Source of the DNA: Quercus robur
Lineage: Eukaryota; Streptophyta; Magnoliopsida; Fagales; Fagaceae
NCBI RefSeq assembly: GCF_932294415.1
Contig: NC_065538.1
Location: forward strand, 53,356,343 to 53,420,342
Length of the DNA: 64,000 nt
Reading direction: 5' to 3'
The notes under the pieces are model-generated. The model was not told the origin of the DNA. It ran no database searches and was given only the letters and a program-made list of their open reading frames with translations. The translations under genes and the position numbers were made by a program. This document shows positions 1 to 12,979 of this stretch, in pieces. The stretch's first letter is position 1, and each line of letters starts with the position of its first letter.

Positions 1-224
1 CTCACCACCTCACTCCAATCCTATCTCTTGATGCATGATACTAACAATCTCTCAAGTTGGCAATTTGTGACAATGCAGATTCCATCATCTTAATCTTAGA
101 AAGTAAATTTTGCAACTAATTGTAATGAGACTCTAAAAAACCTATACTATACAAAAATAAGTTTAATTTTTCTTAGTACAAATATAACCACTTATCAACA
201 TAATCTCAAGGAGAGCACAATGGT

Positions 225-541
225 AGGCTATGGGTTGCAGTATGGTGTGGGAATGAAAAGGTCTCTAGGTTTCAGGTGAGAAAAACACATGGTAGATATG
301 TGTCTGGATTCCTTGTATTCTTTCTATAGCGGCATTAGGATCCAAGGGTGAGCAAATTGAGAATTATGTGCACCGCTACTATAGGACGGAATTCTTAGCT
401 GCTACATAGGTGCTGTGTATATCCTATTTGTGGTGTTAACTTGTGGCCTTAAAGCAATAGGTATACAATACACAGATTAGATGCAGTCAATGTGAGGTGT
501 TGGGCCATAACAAGAGAAGATGTAAAGACAATAAGGCATGA
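225..541 (+). pseudogene. MULE (Mutator-like) transposase, C-terminal remnant
   Basis: Three short reading frames in one direction spell the end of a plant Mutator-like transposase. The first (225 on) gives RLWVAVWCGNEKVSRFQV, like the strand before the SWIM zinc finger. The second (305-409) gives WIPC followed by SIAALGSKGEQIENYVHRYY, the SWIM tail. The third parts give VYPICGVNLW (417 on) and a CCHC zinc knuckle CSQCEVLGHNKRRC (482-523). In the family these follow the DDE core and bind DNA. The SWIM core between RYV and IPC is missing, frames change twice and there is a stop at 407, so it is dead. The rest of the transposase would lie left of the window or is lost. Recognition is by motif order only. 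Confidence 0.6.
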
Positions 542-686
542 AACCAGCGGAGAAAGAAACTGCTAGTGAGATTTAAACTCAATGATTGTAATTAATTAGT
601 TAAGAAGACAATGAGGCATGAAACCAGCGGAGAAAGAAACTGCTAGTGAGATTTAAACTCAATGATTGTAATTAATTAGTTAAGAG
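527..686. repeat. 80-bp tandem duplication (2 copies)
   Basis: The unit starting gacaataaggcatgaaacc is repeated with period 80 (527-606 and 607-686). The only clear difference I see is at the sixth or seventh base of the unit. It begins inside the zinc-knuckle remnant, so it arose after the transposase copy landed. Confidence 0.85.
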
Positions 687-689
687 GAT

Positions 690-1153
690 TTAGAAAGTTA
701 GTCATTGTCCTTTTCACTTCCAAAAATACCCCTAATTTAATTAACTTATTCTTAAAAAATAAAATTAAAAAAGGTTAAAAAAGTAAATGAAAAAAAAAAA
801 AAAAAACTACCTGTTATCAACTCCCCAATCCCCATTAGATAGCCAACTTACCAACGTTTATAGCTTCCCATTGCCCACACGTTCTATCAAGAAAACAAAA
901 AACTACCCCCACCTTCCTATTAAAAAAAAAAAAAGGTAAATAACTATCCCACTCTTAACATGAAATGGAATATGATACCGGAACTAATTTTTTCTTTTAA
1001 CAAAATTTTAGGGTTTTCTTTTTAAAATGAAGACATCATTATCAAAAAAATAAAAGGTAGACATATCATTATCTTTTCTTTATAAAATAAAAAAATAAAA
1101 CACTCTTAAACGTTTTCTTACCACTAATCACAACCCCAAGTTTTTTTTTTTCT

Positions 1154-1197
<44 letters not shown>

Positions 1198-1403
1198 CTC
1201 ACGTTTCCTTTGAATTTGTTCAAAATTTAAATAATCTTGAAATTCTATTTGAACTCAAATATTATTATTATTATTATTATTATCATCATCATCATCATCA
1301 TCACAAGCAAAGTTGTCACATATTGGAATTAAAATCACACTGCTCATTCTTTTAAATTTTATCATTAACCATAGCTAGAGTGAAGTAGCATTCTCCTTAT
1401 GTT
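690..1403. other. AT-rich spacer with microsatellites
   Basis: No gene is seen. It holds a poly(A) run near 788-806, a (TA)n run near 1160-1192 and a compound (ATT)n(ATC)n run near 1257-1303. From about 1324 it reads as a copy of the sequence at 9554-9660 (see the separate entry). Confidence 0.6.
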
Positions 1404-1430
1404 ATTGAGAGTCAAGATTAATCGAATCGA
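1324..1430. repeat. Copy of the 3' flank of receptor-kinase pseudogene 1
   Basis: This stretch (ggaattaaaatcacactgct onward, to attaatcgaat) matches 9554-9660 with few changes. There the same sequence runs straight into the C-terminal exon of the LRR-VIII-2 receptor-kinase pseudogene. Here the match stops at the 236-bp tandem repeat and no kinase exon follows. It marks a partial duplication of the kinase locus or a shared repeat that the two places carry. Confidence 0.65.
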
Positions 1431-1875
1431 GATTAATCTTTTAAATTGTAAATGTAAATATTAATTAAATAAATTTATTTAATACTAATTAAATCAAGAT
1501 TAATTTGATACATTAAATATATATTTTGATGAATAAGACCAATTGAACTAATATTAATTTCATAAAGATAATTGAATATCATAGTTGAAGCATAAATTTT
1601 AATAAAATGAAATCAAAATATATTATAATTAAAAAAGATATTGAGAGTCGAGATTAATCAAATCGAGATTAATCTTTTAAATTGTAAATGTAAATATTAA
1701 TTAAATAAAATTATTTACTACTAATTAAATCAAGATTAATTTGATACATTAAATATATATTTTGATGAATAAGACCAATTGAACTAATATTAATTTCATA
1801 TAGATAATTGAATATCATAGTTGAACCATAAATTTTAATAAAATGAAATAAAAATATATTATGATTAAAAAAGAT
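1404..1875. repeat. 236-bp AT-rich tandem repeat (2 copies)
   Basis: Units 1404-1639 and 1640-1875 begin attgagagtcaagattaatc and attgagagtcgagattaatc and run nearly identical, with period 236. A third, more diverged and incomplete copy lies about 2737-2870. The start of the unit overlaps the duplicated kinase flank above. Confidence 0.85.
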
Positions 1876-2349
1876 ATTTTATTTTGGATATATGACGATG
1901 CATAATTAAGTAAAGTTGTAATTTAATTTTTAATTTTATATCTTATTTTTAAGAGAGATATATATATATATATATATATATATTATTTGGTGTGTGATTT
2001 TGTAGGATATCGATTTACAAAAATTAAAGTCTCAAACTATTAGAGGAGATTAATCTATAATTAATGATTTAACACATTTATAACAAATTTTGTTTTTTGA
2101 AAATTTTTAGGGTTTCAATTGGTCTCATATATTGGACGTCTTGATTCCCTTTTTCTTTTTCTTTTTTATTTTTAAACTTTTTTTAAATTAGTGAATTGGA
2201 TCGGTTTATAATTACATATATGGAAGGCTAAGAGCATGATAATGAGAAAATAAATTCAACTTATTAGAAAATAAATTATTTTTAAACTTAAGAGCATCAA
2301 AATCCAAAAGCTATAAAAGAAAATAAATTAAACTTATTCCCAATAGGTC

Positions 2350-2700
2350 TTGAATTCTAGCCATGATAATGAGAGCAATTGCAGACGAGAGAATTGTTGT
2401 AGTGTGGCCTTAGTCAAAACTAATATTTTGGCGTTGCCTAGTCTTTACTTTCCCAATTGTGATCCTAATACACGAAGCAATTCTCAATTGGGCTTTTGTA
2501 TTGGGCCTAGTGGTAATCAAACTAGCGATTTAAACTGTTTGGTTAATGGGATTACGGCTCACCATTACATTTATGGGCCTAATGGTAGACTTTTATACAA
2601 GGTTTTGGAGTCCATAACAAAATTGAAATGTAACAAAAATGAATGATATATTCCTTTAGTAATGTGTTGGAGAGTTTATAAACAAGGCCAACTCAATATT
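2350..2700 (+). other. Unassigned sequence, related to 51.2-51.5 kb
   Basis: A 98-codon open frame (2350-2646) shows no domain that I recognise. The DNA around gcaattgcagacgagagaat (2377) resembles gcaattgtagatgagagttt near 51220, and both places share short blocks such as tttcccaattg. This suggests a dispersed repeat rather than a gene. Confidence 0.3.
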
Positions 2701-3305
2701 GTCTGAGTTTTAAATTGATAAATTTTAGTAGAGTCTGTTATATTTAAATATTAATTAAAGGCATTTATTTATTACTAATCAAACCAATATTAATTTTGAT
2801 GGATTAATACTAAAGTATTAACAAAACAAATATTAATTTCATATAGAGAATTAGATTTGAACATTATGTTAAGAATATCTAGTCTTGAATAGTAATTCTG
2901 TAGTATAACTTAATAGTTAGAAAAGAATAATTAACTAACAATAGTTCATACTGAAAAAATGATTATACATTAATGGAACAATTTAAAAAAAAAAATCAGA
3001 TAGTATGAAATCATCAAGTTGAGGTATCAGTTCAAAGTTTTGAAGTTTTTGGAGATATTTACATAAATCTTCAGTATTTGTTCCCAAGAGAAGACAAATT
3101 CAAAACTAACAATGTTGTGAATTAAATTAAACCATCCACAACACGTACAGCAAGAATGATTTAGGAAGAAAAGATTGCTTGCCAAATTCATAAGCCACTT
3201 TATGCATATCTATGTACATGCATTGCAATTTTTCATGATATTGCAGACCGTCTTTTCTTAAATTCTTTATTTTTTATTTTTTGAGATTGAGCTTATGTAA
3301 TTTTA

Positions 3306-6300
3306 TTAAGGTAAATCAATTACATCCAAATGTAAAAACGAAACAATATGAGATGGTACATCTTCCATCCATACATGAAAATCTGATATGTGAATAACAT
3401 GTTTCACCAGATTATGAGTTACACTATTGCCGTTTCTCTTAACGTGAGAATACAACAATCTTCTAAAATTATTCCCATACACCTTCACATCCTCTACTAG
3501 TAGACCCAATGGGGATAGGTTCTGCTCCTATTACTTCAAAGCTTGAATCAAACCAAGAGCATCACCTTCAAGTATAACATTTTGGAAACTCAGCTCATGT
3601 GCGAACATCAAGGCTTTTAGTGCAGCCAAGGCTTCTATCTCTTCTGCCTTATAAGCTTGAATAATTTTTTCTGAACAAGATGGTAAAACAGCTCCATTGT
3701 TGTCCCTTATTACAACTCCAACACCTGACATATTTGAGTCACCAAAGATGGTGCCATCAAAATTTATTTTCACAAATCTAGCTTGCAGAGATCTCCATCT
3801 AGTTCCCCCATTGCCGTTGCTCACCACCTACACTTCTGAAACTTGTGTATTTGCTCGGTATTGCGCCAACATTGCTTTTGTCTGTTCTACAACCTAATGA
3901 AGTAGACTGACTGCAAATTCATTTGCACTTTATTCCTTTGATTCCAAACATTCCAGGCCGTGTATGCAAACAGCTCCAGGGACTTTCCTTCCTCTATCAC
4001 CCATGATAGCAACTCCTTTACATCCGTGAAACCAATTTCGCACCTAAACCCCCATGTTTCCTAATCAACCTACACCACATCCAGCTCTGGACATGACCAC
4101 AATGCATGCACTGTTTCCTCCATTGCCTGGTTACAACTCTCATAGATTGGGTCATCTATGATTTTTCTTCGCATCAGCATTTGTTTGGTTGGAAGCGCGT
4201 TACGACAGGCTCTCCAAAGAAAATTTTTGATCTTCGGTGGAGCTTGCATCTGCCATATTTCCTTCCAAACCCGCTTATCACAGATTTGGGGGGGGGGGGG
4301 GGGCTTGCGGATTTGCTTGCAGTTTTGACTCCTCTTTAAGGAATCTGTATCTGGACTTACAAGAGTAGTTTCCAGAGGTAGAATAAGGCTAGTATAGGTT
4401 GTCCTCTGCTACATTTCGACTAAGGGGAATTTTCTTAACCAACTCAGCATCCTTTTGCCACAAATAACCCATCAACCAGCTCTTCATTCCATCTTCTTGT
4501 TATTGGATCAATAAGTGTGTCTATGGTATGATTTTCAAAACTCTCTAAGGGGCAAGTTGGCTACTGTGTTGGGTGTTTTCTTGGCAGCCAGCATTGCTGC
4601 CAAATGTTAATTTTTTCTCCACTTCCTATCCTCTATAATTCCCCCCTTTGAATGATGTCTCTTCCTCTAAGGATACTCTTCCAAGCATAAGACCCCATCC
4701 TTGAATCAGCAGCCTCCATAAGTAATGAATTTGGGAAGAAATGAGCTTTAAATACTTTGTAGAAGAGTGAGGTTTTATTATGCAAGAGTCGCCAGGCTTG
4801 CTTTGCTAAGAGGGAATCATTGAACATGGCAAGATCTCGAAAGCCCATACCTCCAATAGTCTTAGATTTTGTCATTTCCTCCAATTTAACCCAATGGATT
4901 TTCCTACGATCATCCAATGGCAATTTGAAACATCCCATAGTGTAAGTTAGGGTGGCTTGTATGATTGCCTTTAAGAGCACTTCCATTCCAGCTTGAGAAA
5001 GTAATTTTGCTTCCCACCCTTGAAGTTTCCGCCATACCTTCTCCTTTATGTAGTTAAAACTTTCTTTTTTTCCTTTGCCAACTAAGGAGGGCAGCCCAAG
5101 GTATTCTTCATGGTGCAAGATTTCTGGAACACCTAAGGCCATCTTGATACTGTGCTTCACCTCCTCCTGTATAGACTTACTAAAGAACAAGAAGGTTTTA
5201 CTTCTATTCATTTTTTGTCCTGAGGCTTCCTCATACTTTTTTAGTATGTCCAAGACATTGTCACACTCTTCCATTGATATCCTGCAAAACATAAGGCTAT
5301 CATTTGCAAAAAGCAGATGCGTTAGTTTTGGGCCCTTCCTACAAAGGGAGTAGCCATGGATATCACCTTGTAATTCAGTCTTTTTAATTAAACTATTCAG
5401 TCCTTCCGTACAAAGAAGGAATAGGAAGGGGGAAAGTGGGTTTCCTTGCCTAATCCCTCATGTAGGAAAAATCATCCCACATGGTTCTCCATTTACCAAA
5501 ATAGAATATGATACTGTTTTCACACAACCCATTACAAGATTTATCCACCTTTCCCTAAAACCCATCTTTCTCATTATCTCCTCTAAATGATACCACTCCA
5601 CCCGGTCATACACTTTACTCATATCCAATTTTAGTGCCACATAACCATAGTCACCCCCCTTATAGTTTTGTAAACTATGTAAGGTCTCAAAAGCCACCAA
5701 AATGTTGTCCAAAATTAATCTACCCTTAGTGAAGGCTGATTGGTGTTCTATGATAATGGATGGAAGTAATTTTTTGAGGCGATTTACAAGAACTTTGGAG
5801 TAAATTTTGTAAAGGACATTACATAGGCTAATTGGGCGAAATTGGTGTGCATATTCAAGAGAGTTTATTTTTGGAACAAGTGTAATAAAAGTATGGTTTA
5901 GGGAAGTTGGTATGGTACCTAAGTTCAACCATGACAATATGGATAAGGTGACATCATGATTTACCGTGCTTCAAAAATGTTGATAAAAGAGCACAGGCAT
6001 ACCATTTGGTCTAGGTGCTTTGAGGGGTGCCATTTGTTGGAGGGCATTAGCTACTTCACATGCTTCAAATTCTCGACATAGACTTTCATTCATCTCCTCA
6101 TCTATCACTATGGGCACACAATCTAAGATGAGCACACAATCTAAGATGACTGTGGAGACACTACCCTCTGTTAAGGCAAATAGAGACTTGTAATAGTTAA
6201 CCATAACTTCACCTATCTCATCTTGTCTAGTTCTCCATACCCCACCCTCATCTCAAATACCTTCCACTGAATTTTTCCTAAATCTCCTTGTGGCATAACA

Positions 6301-7383
6301 ATGGAAATATTTATTATTTTTGTCCCCTTGACTTGCCCACAGTATTCTTGATCATTGAGCTCACATCGTTGCTTCCCTATCCTGCAAAATCTCAATCTCT
6401 TTTTTAATTTGTCTCACCCTAAAATTGTTCCCACTAACCATGGCTGCCCTTTCTTCTTTAGCTAGGGCCTTTTTCAACTGGTTCAATTCCAACCTTACAT
6501 TATCAAAAACATTTTTCTCCCATCAACCCAACTCCTTCCCACACTTTTCCACTTTACTCAAAATATCACCCTCAACCTCAACACCACTTCCACTACCCCA
6601 GGCAGAAACTACCACTTCCTCACAACTTGAATTTGAAAGCCACATTTGTTCGAACCGAAAAAGCTTTTTCCAGATAGGTGGGCTCAAACCCGAGAGTGAT
6701 ATGAGAATTGGAACATGATCTAAGGAAGTACAAGACAAGTGGTACACTTTGGAACCCCCAAACTTCATGAACCAACTATTATTGACCAAACACCTATCAA
6801 GCCTCTCCCAAATTGAAATTCCATTTTCGAAGTTCTTGCTCCAAGTATATTTAGAGCCTTCAAATCCCAAGTCCATGAACCCACATTCATCAATCACTTC
6901 CCTAAACTGCTGCATCTGATTATAGGGCCTTCTTGCACCCCCAAGTTTCTCATCTTGTCTGATAATTTTATTAAAATCCCCGTAACAAAGCCATGGCTTT
7001 TCTGGCCATGAGTTTAAAACCCTTAGCTTGGTCCAAGCTTCAAGTCTTCTAGCTATATCAGGTTCACCATAAAAACCCGTTAATCTTCACTCATTCACCG
7101 TATTTTTATCAATCACCGTGTCAATATAGTATTTATCCGAACCTTCCACCGTTAGATTGAACGATGCTTTCCACTAAAGAACTAATCCACCGCCCCTTCC
7201 CACTCTTGGTACAACCCATGATCGAAACCAATACTTCTTTAAATAAACTCTAGCCTTGCACCATCTGTAAGTATCTCGGCTAAAAACACCACAGCAAGAT
7301 CTTTTGCCCGTATGATTTCAACAAGCTCTCTCCTTGTACGCAGTTTCCTAAGTCTATGAGAGTTCCATGCTAAACAACTCATT
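3306..7383 (-). pseudogene. LINE-A ORF2 (endonuclease, reverse transcriptase, RNase H)
   Basis: The start at 7383 gives MSCLAWNSHRLRKLRTRREL, the first strand of the APE-like endonuclease. The endonuclease end is open at 6915-6523 (IWERLDRCLVNNSWF, LDHVPILI). The reverse transcriptase is open at 5937-5458 (FRPISLCNVLYKIYSKVL, LKLDMSKVYDRVEW). The catalytic motif at 5299-5310 reads FAND where the family has FADD. The thumb and connection lie at 5292-4633, the zf-RVT zinc ribbon near 4160-4080 (ETVHALWSCPEL), and RNase H at 3827-3306 (KINFDGTIFG, EGDALGLIQALK). An 18-bp in-frame duplication (about 6112-6148) repeats ILDCVL. Frames shift several times. Confidence 0.75.
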
Positions 7384-7416
7384 GTTGTTGGTAGGGCTAA
7401 ACATCAGCTCCCACCA

Positions 7417-8789
7417 CTACAAAAGGTGTGTTTTCTTCACTGAGAGCAGCTTGGAATCTTTTTGCTGTAACTTCAGTGTGGTTTGCCTCAGATCCAACCA
7501 CTCTTTTTTTTTTCCTTGTGACTGAAAACTTGCTGTCATGTTATCCTTGGGTTTACTTCTTTCTCTGCGAGTCCAGGTAGATGTTGCATGTGTAGCAATT
7601 GTTTTGTGAACCCTAGTTTCAATAGTAGCACATGACTTGTTAAGTTTTGATTTACCACTTAAGTTGTCACGTGCACTAGGGTTTTTACTAGTACTCCTTC
7701 CCGATCCCAATAATTTGGCCGCCCTAAACTCCTGTGCCAAACATAAGTCCTTATTACTTTATTCCACAACAATTTTAGTTTCCTTAGGAGTCTTCAATTC
7801 CCTAATGATTGTTTCATTAACTCTGTTTTTAAAAGTCGTATCTTCCCTAATAATCCCATCCACTTCATTACCCCTTAATGAGACAATATCTTCAGCTTCA
7901 ATGCTGTCATCATTGCTAGCCGTTACTCCCAGTGACCGCTCTGGTGCATATCCTCTACCAGGACTAGAATTCTGGTATGAATTGCTGTCCCCCGATGTAC
8001 TTGAACTCATCCTCTTCTTCTTGGCATAGAACCCAAGGTCCATGATTGCACTTCATCTTGCAGCAACGAAAGGGGTGCTCTCAAATATGGTCCAAACTCA
8101 CGTTGCTCTGGTGTGAGTGCGCCCTTACTGTCAATCCACAACTCACAATCTCGGTCGTTGTAAGTAAGTTGCCCACACCAGTAGCACATATTTGGCAGCC
8201 TTTCATACTTGAACGATATCCACACCTATTTACCTCCTTCACCTACAGATATCAGTCTACCACGACACAAAGGTAACCACAGATCTATGGATACCTGAAT
8301 ACATATAAAATGACCACCATTAAATATTTTTGGATCCGTTGGCACGAAAACATCCCCCAAAACACTACCAATTTTCTTTGCTACCTCAATTGTCATATAT
8401 TTAATCGGAATTCCATGAAGTTGAACACACAGTTTAGTCTTCTCAAATTTTATATCTTGAAGCAGGGACTCGTTCTCATATCAACTCATTACTGCCAGGT
8501 GTTTGTCAACCGTCCATGGTTTGCCTTCTAAAATTCTATCCACATCTTCCCTGTTGTCAAATGTGAAGAGAATTTTGTGGTCTCCAAAACTCTGAATCTT
8601 GAAACCATTCCTTACTCTCCATATCAGGTTAAACATCTTAGCTATGACCTCCATGTTGATGGCTCACTTAGTTAGAAACTTTGTAGCAATGGAGAACTTC
8701 TCAATGCTATCATCATCAAGTAAACAACAACCCGACCCCTCTTTATCTAAAAGAGTAAGCCGATTCCATGATTGAGCCAAATTGTCCAT
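7417..8789 (-). pseudogene. LINE-A ORF1 (DUF4283 / zinc-knuckle RNA-binding protein)
   Basis: The frame opens at 8789 with MDNLAQSWNRLTLLD and reads as the DUF4283 domain common to plant LINE ORF1 proteins (FGDHKILFTFDNREDVDRIL, then LEGKPWTVDKHLAV). It is followed at 8225-8007 by the zf-CCHC_4 part (YERLPNMCYWCGQLTYNDRD, then CELWI) and a low-complexity tail ending at 7417. In the family this protein binds the element RNA and forms the particle used for target-primed reverse transcription. Stops occur inside the DUF4283 part and between it and the zinc knuckle, and the tail needs frame changes, so it is not functional. Its 3' neighbour ORF2 starts 34 bp downstream. Confidence 0.7.
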
Positions 8790-8986
8790 CCTCACACTCG
8801 CTCAAAACTGTTTCCCAAACCCCAAAAAAATAACCCAACAAGCCTAGAAATAACAGTGTTACTCCCAGGATACTAAGCACCTTCGTCGAAGGGACACACT
8901 AATTCTACTGTGTAAAAGAAATTAGAGAGAATAACCCAACTTCTAAACCACAGAGAAACAAGGGCATTACTAGATTTTCTTAAATT

Positions 8987-9633
8987 TTTGGTGATACGAT
9001 TTGGATATATCACCCCAAGTGTTAATGGAAGAACCTAAGCATTGATTAGTGGCATTTCCTAATATGTGAGAAAAACCACGGTCCTCCCCGCCCCCATCCC
9101 CACCCTCCGGTTTATCGTAACATTTTTTTTATTGGTTAGACATCCTAATATTACCATCCAAGCCCCTCTTCTCCCTGTACCCCCACAAGAACTTGTGTGC
9201 ATGGGAGGTACCAATCTACCTAAGAGGCAATTGGTGTTTATTGTAAAAAATTGAATATTAAAAAAGAAATGTAACAGATACTAAATGAATATTTGTAATT
9301 ACATATTGGGTTCATTTTAATTCTTTTATTTGGTTTTAATTCCAAGTAGGCAAATCAACAATTTCCAAAGGCCTTACAGGTTTTTGTCATCTTTATGATC
9401 CAAGGAAATGAAACTATGAAAGATATCACGAATCTGAACAATTATGACACTATCCATTTCTTTACCTACATGAAATCAGAAGATATTTAAACCATAAATC
9501 TAGTAACTCATTAAAGGGAGGGAAGTAACAAAATAGGAAGAAGTTGTCATGATGGAATTAAAATCACACTTCTCATTCTTTTAAATTTTTTAATCATTAA
9601 CCATAGCTGGAGATAAGTAGCATTCTCTTCATA
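8987..9633. other. Spacer between LINE-A and receptor-kinase pseudogene 1
   Basis: No gene is seen. A short open frame at 9066-9254 has no recognisable domain. The last 80 bases are the segment that recurs at 1324-1430. Confidence 0.5.
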
Positions 9634-11333
9634 TTACTGAGAGTTGAGATTAATCGAATAGAAATCATGGGCAAATGTAGAAGAAGAGCCAATCCATGTT
9701 GCATTTGATGACTTAAGGAGGCTCTGACTATCGCTTGAGCTAGCTCGTAGGGTCTGACATTGGCCTCTAAAGGATTCAAACCTCACATCATTAGCATAAA
9801 TACTTGCTTCCATGGTCAATTCTTGAACAACTATTCGTCCTTCAAGCATGCTCACTACGGTAGTCATGGGAGGCCTAAGTGTTGGTAATGGATTTATGCA
9901 TAATAAAGCTACTTTAATAATTATAGTTGCCTCTTCTTTACTGAACTCAAACCCCAATTCTGGATCCACCAACTCCATAAAATTCCCTTTTTGATGTAAA
10001 ACCATGGCCGGAAGTGAAAAAATAAGAGTTTTAGAAGTGAATGAGAACCAAAAAGAAGAAAAAAAATAATAATTCCCTTTAGTATATTAATGATGTTTCT
10101 CAAGTGAGCACTAAGCATACAGTAGGCTACCAATTTAAATGATGAAAAAAAATTAATAAAATAACAAATTTTTTTTTTTAAATTGAAATATTGATAATGC
10201 AATTCATTAACAACATTTTCTGCAGTTTCATCTTTTTCACATATTTACCAAAAGTAATTCTTTTCCAGTGGTGAAAATCATTTTAACAAGACATTAAGAT
10301 ATTATCCGCATATCACTTTAATTTCAATGAAGACATATTAGTTATGCAACTTGAACGTTTAACATGCAAGCAAAAATATACTACTTATTTGGCCAAACTC
10401 TTGCCTCCCATAGTCAAACAATTTTCAATTGAAATATGTTTTCATGAGGCTTGAGCCTAGGATGACATAAAGTAGGTTGACCTAGTCAAATGGAGAGTTC
10501 CAAAAGAAGCAAACTTTACCTAGGTTCTATAATGTGCTTTAGCCACAGGTTTCAAAAGAACATGAGAAGGATGTAACTTACCCAATCTAGAAGACACACA
10601 GTTCTCGTTAGGTCTATATTTCATGTTGTTCTTCCCAGTAATAATTTACAATGCAACAACTCCAAAACTGTAAACATATGCTTTATAGGTTTAAATCTCC
10701 CATAATGCATATTCTGGTGCCATATAGCCTCTGCAAAACATATGTTAAGTTAAGCTATGATAATTGGTTCGCTAGTATGATCCTATGAACTTCTAAATCA
10801 ACAAGTGCAATATTTGTCAAGTTTCCAAGCACAAGTTTATCCAATTTATGGTTATGCATGCAATCATGCAATTAACAAAGCCACCGTAATTGAGTTTAAC
10901 TTCATTGTACTACAAATTATGACAAGACAGTAAAAGCAACAATAACAAATAAATTAAAATAAAAAAATTATGTTTTCTAAACTTGGTAAAGTAGATCAAA
11001 GTGCTTGAGTTACATGGACCAGGAGCCATGCAATTGAGAAAACAACAAAGATTTTATATTTGAGTATGCAATAGAAAGGTTGTATCTGGTGCACAAAGTT
11101 CCCACTTTTGTGAGGTTTGGGAGAGATGGTTGATAGGGAGCCTTACTCCCCATTTTGGAAAATGATTTCCAGAAAAGAGTATACAATAAATAGTCTAATT
11201 TAGAAAAAAAAAAAAATCAAGACTTTTCCTAATCATTTATTATGTTGATATAGGTCGTTTTTTGATAATTGGGAAGATTCCCCAAAAAAAATGTACTTTG
11301 TTAAGATTTGAGCTTACTCAAGGAATGTTGTAA

Positions 11334-11360
11334 CTGGGCTAGCATGTTTAAAAAAAAAAA
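11334..11360 (+). mobile_element. Tail-only micro-insertion with 14-bp direct repeats
   Basis: A 27-bp insert, ctgggctagcatgttt plus a run of A, is bracketed by aaggaatgttgtaa at 11320-11333 and 11361-11374. A short unique piece followed by poly(A) between target duplications is the signature of an extremely truncated LINE or a LINE-driven RNA insertion. It lies in an intron of the kinase pseudogene. Confidence 0.6.
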
Positions 11361-11917
11361 AAGGAATGTTGTAAAATTGTTTTTCTTGCATATGGAGGCA
11401 GAGCAGGAGCGACGTTTAGGGGGTAACTTTATATATTTTCTTCATGCTTCATTGCAACCTGAAAATTTTCTCTTCTACAAGAAACTTGACACGAATTTGT
11501 ATTGCATGAGTAATGTGGTATAAAAAATATTCAACACTATAAATTAAAGGGTGTCACTTTGTCTTATAGATAAAAAAGCATGAACCCTATCTAATCAATG
11601 TGAAACCATGCTGCAAAGAGTTTCTATGAGCATGGTTATGTATCACATGTGGATACCAAGCATATACAAATTAAAGTGTCAAATGTACTCTGGCCAATAC
11701 TTATCTCGTAGTACTTTACATACTTTTCTATGTGCGAAGACTTCATTGAAAAAATTACTATCATATTCTATGCAGCAACGCAGCACTAGAGACCATAAGA
11801 TCAATATCTATTCACATGTTCATAATCAAGATCTATAGAGGTGATGAAATAGAAAAGAATAGGAAAAAAAAACACAAAAGATAATAAATAAATAGAAAAA
11901 TAAAGGAAGGTATCTCA

Positions 11918-12112
<195 letters not shown>

Positions 12113-12908
12113 CTACCTTGTAGGCCAGTCCAATTTTAATCGGCCACTTGTAGGACCTGAAATTGATGTTTAGAACCCAATCAATAAAATTCATCAAAAG
12201 CATTTCTCCACATTCTTCTATTATGAACATAAAATGCATTGTAGGTATAAAACATTAGCTTACCAAACAAGGCACGTGCAAGGCTATTGTTTTCCATATA
12301 CTCATACACCAACAATAATTGTTCTCTTTCAATACAACATCCAAACAATTTAACAAGATTCGGATGTTGTAAACTAGATACCATGCCTATTTCAGTCACA
12401 AATTCACAACTTCCTTGCTTTGATTTTGAAGAAAGTTGCTTAACTGCAATTGTAGCACCATCTAATAGAATACCTTGCATTGAGAATTGAGAAATATATA
12501 TTTGCAGGTATGTATTTCATAATATATGTCTCCAAATCTCAAGGATCTAGAGGAGAACAAAAGGCAAAAGATGAAACACACACACACACACACATTCTAT
12601 AATAGATAAATAGCTGTCAAATACCTTGTAAATTGATCCAAAACCACCTTACCCGATCTTATTTGCAGCATTGAAGTTATTAGTGGTAGGTTTTATTTTT
12701 CTATATGTAAAAAAACCAGTTTGCAGCTCTAATCCTCTTAACTCTATCAAAGGCATCAGGCTAGACATCAAGCTACATCTTACAGTATAACAAGACAAAT
12801 TTTTGACCAGATAGATGCATGCCTCTTGAGTAGTTAGGTATCTTCTTAAAGAATGAGAAGACAAGCAAAAGCCTTTAGAAGGCATGATGCAGTTGATCAC
12901 ACAGAAGC

Positions 12909-12912
<4 letters not shown>

Positions 12913-12977
<65 letters not shown>
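12913..12977. repeat. (AG)n microsatellite
   Basis: About 32 uninterrupted AG units, in the intron upstream of the P-loop exon of receptor-kinase pseudogene 1. A smaller (CA)n run lies near 12576-12594. Confidence 0.95.

Positions 12978-12979
<2 letters not shown>

Larger units (their letters stand above)
3265..8974 (-). mobile_element. LINE-A: near full-length L1-type non-LTR retrotransposon
   Basis: Both LINE reading frames occur in order on the minus strand: ORF1 (8789 to 7417) and ORF2 (7383 to about 3306). ORF2 has endonuclease, reverse transcriptase, zf-RVT and RNase H parts, as in plant L1 elements. The direct repeat ttttcttaaatt lies at 3253-3264 and 8975-8986, just outside an A/T-rich 3' tail (T-rich on this strand at 3265-3285), and fits a 12-bp target duplication. 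The length of about 5.7 kb is usual for the family. Many stops and frameshifts, and an altered catalytic motif, show that it no longer moves. A run of 16 G (4288-4303) sits in the zf-RVT part. Confidence 0.75.

Noticed and set aside
2350-2646. 98-codon open frame as a gene
   Set aside because: No domain, AT-rich spacer on both sides, and the DNA resembles another spacer at 51.2 kb; it is more likely a dispersed repeat.
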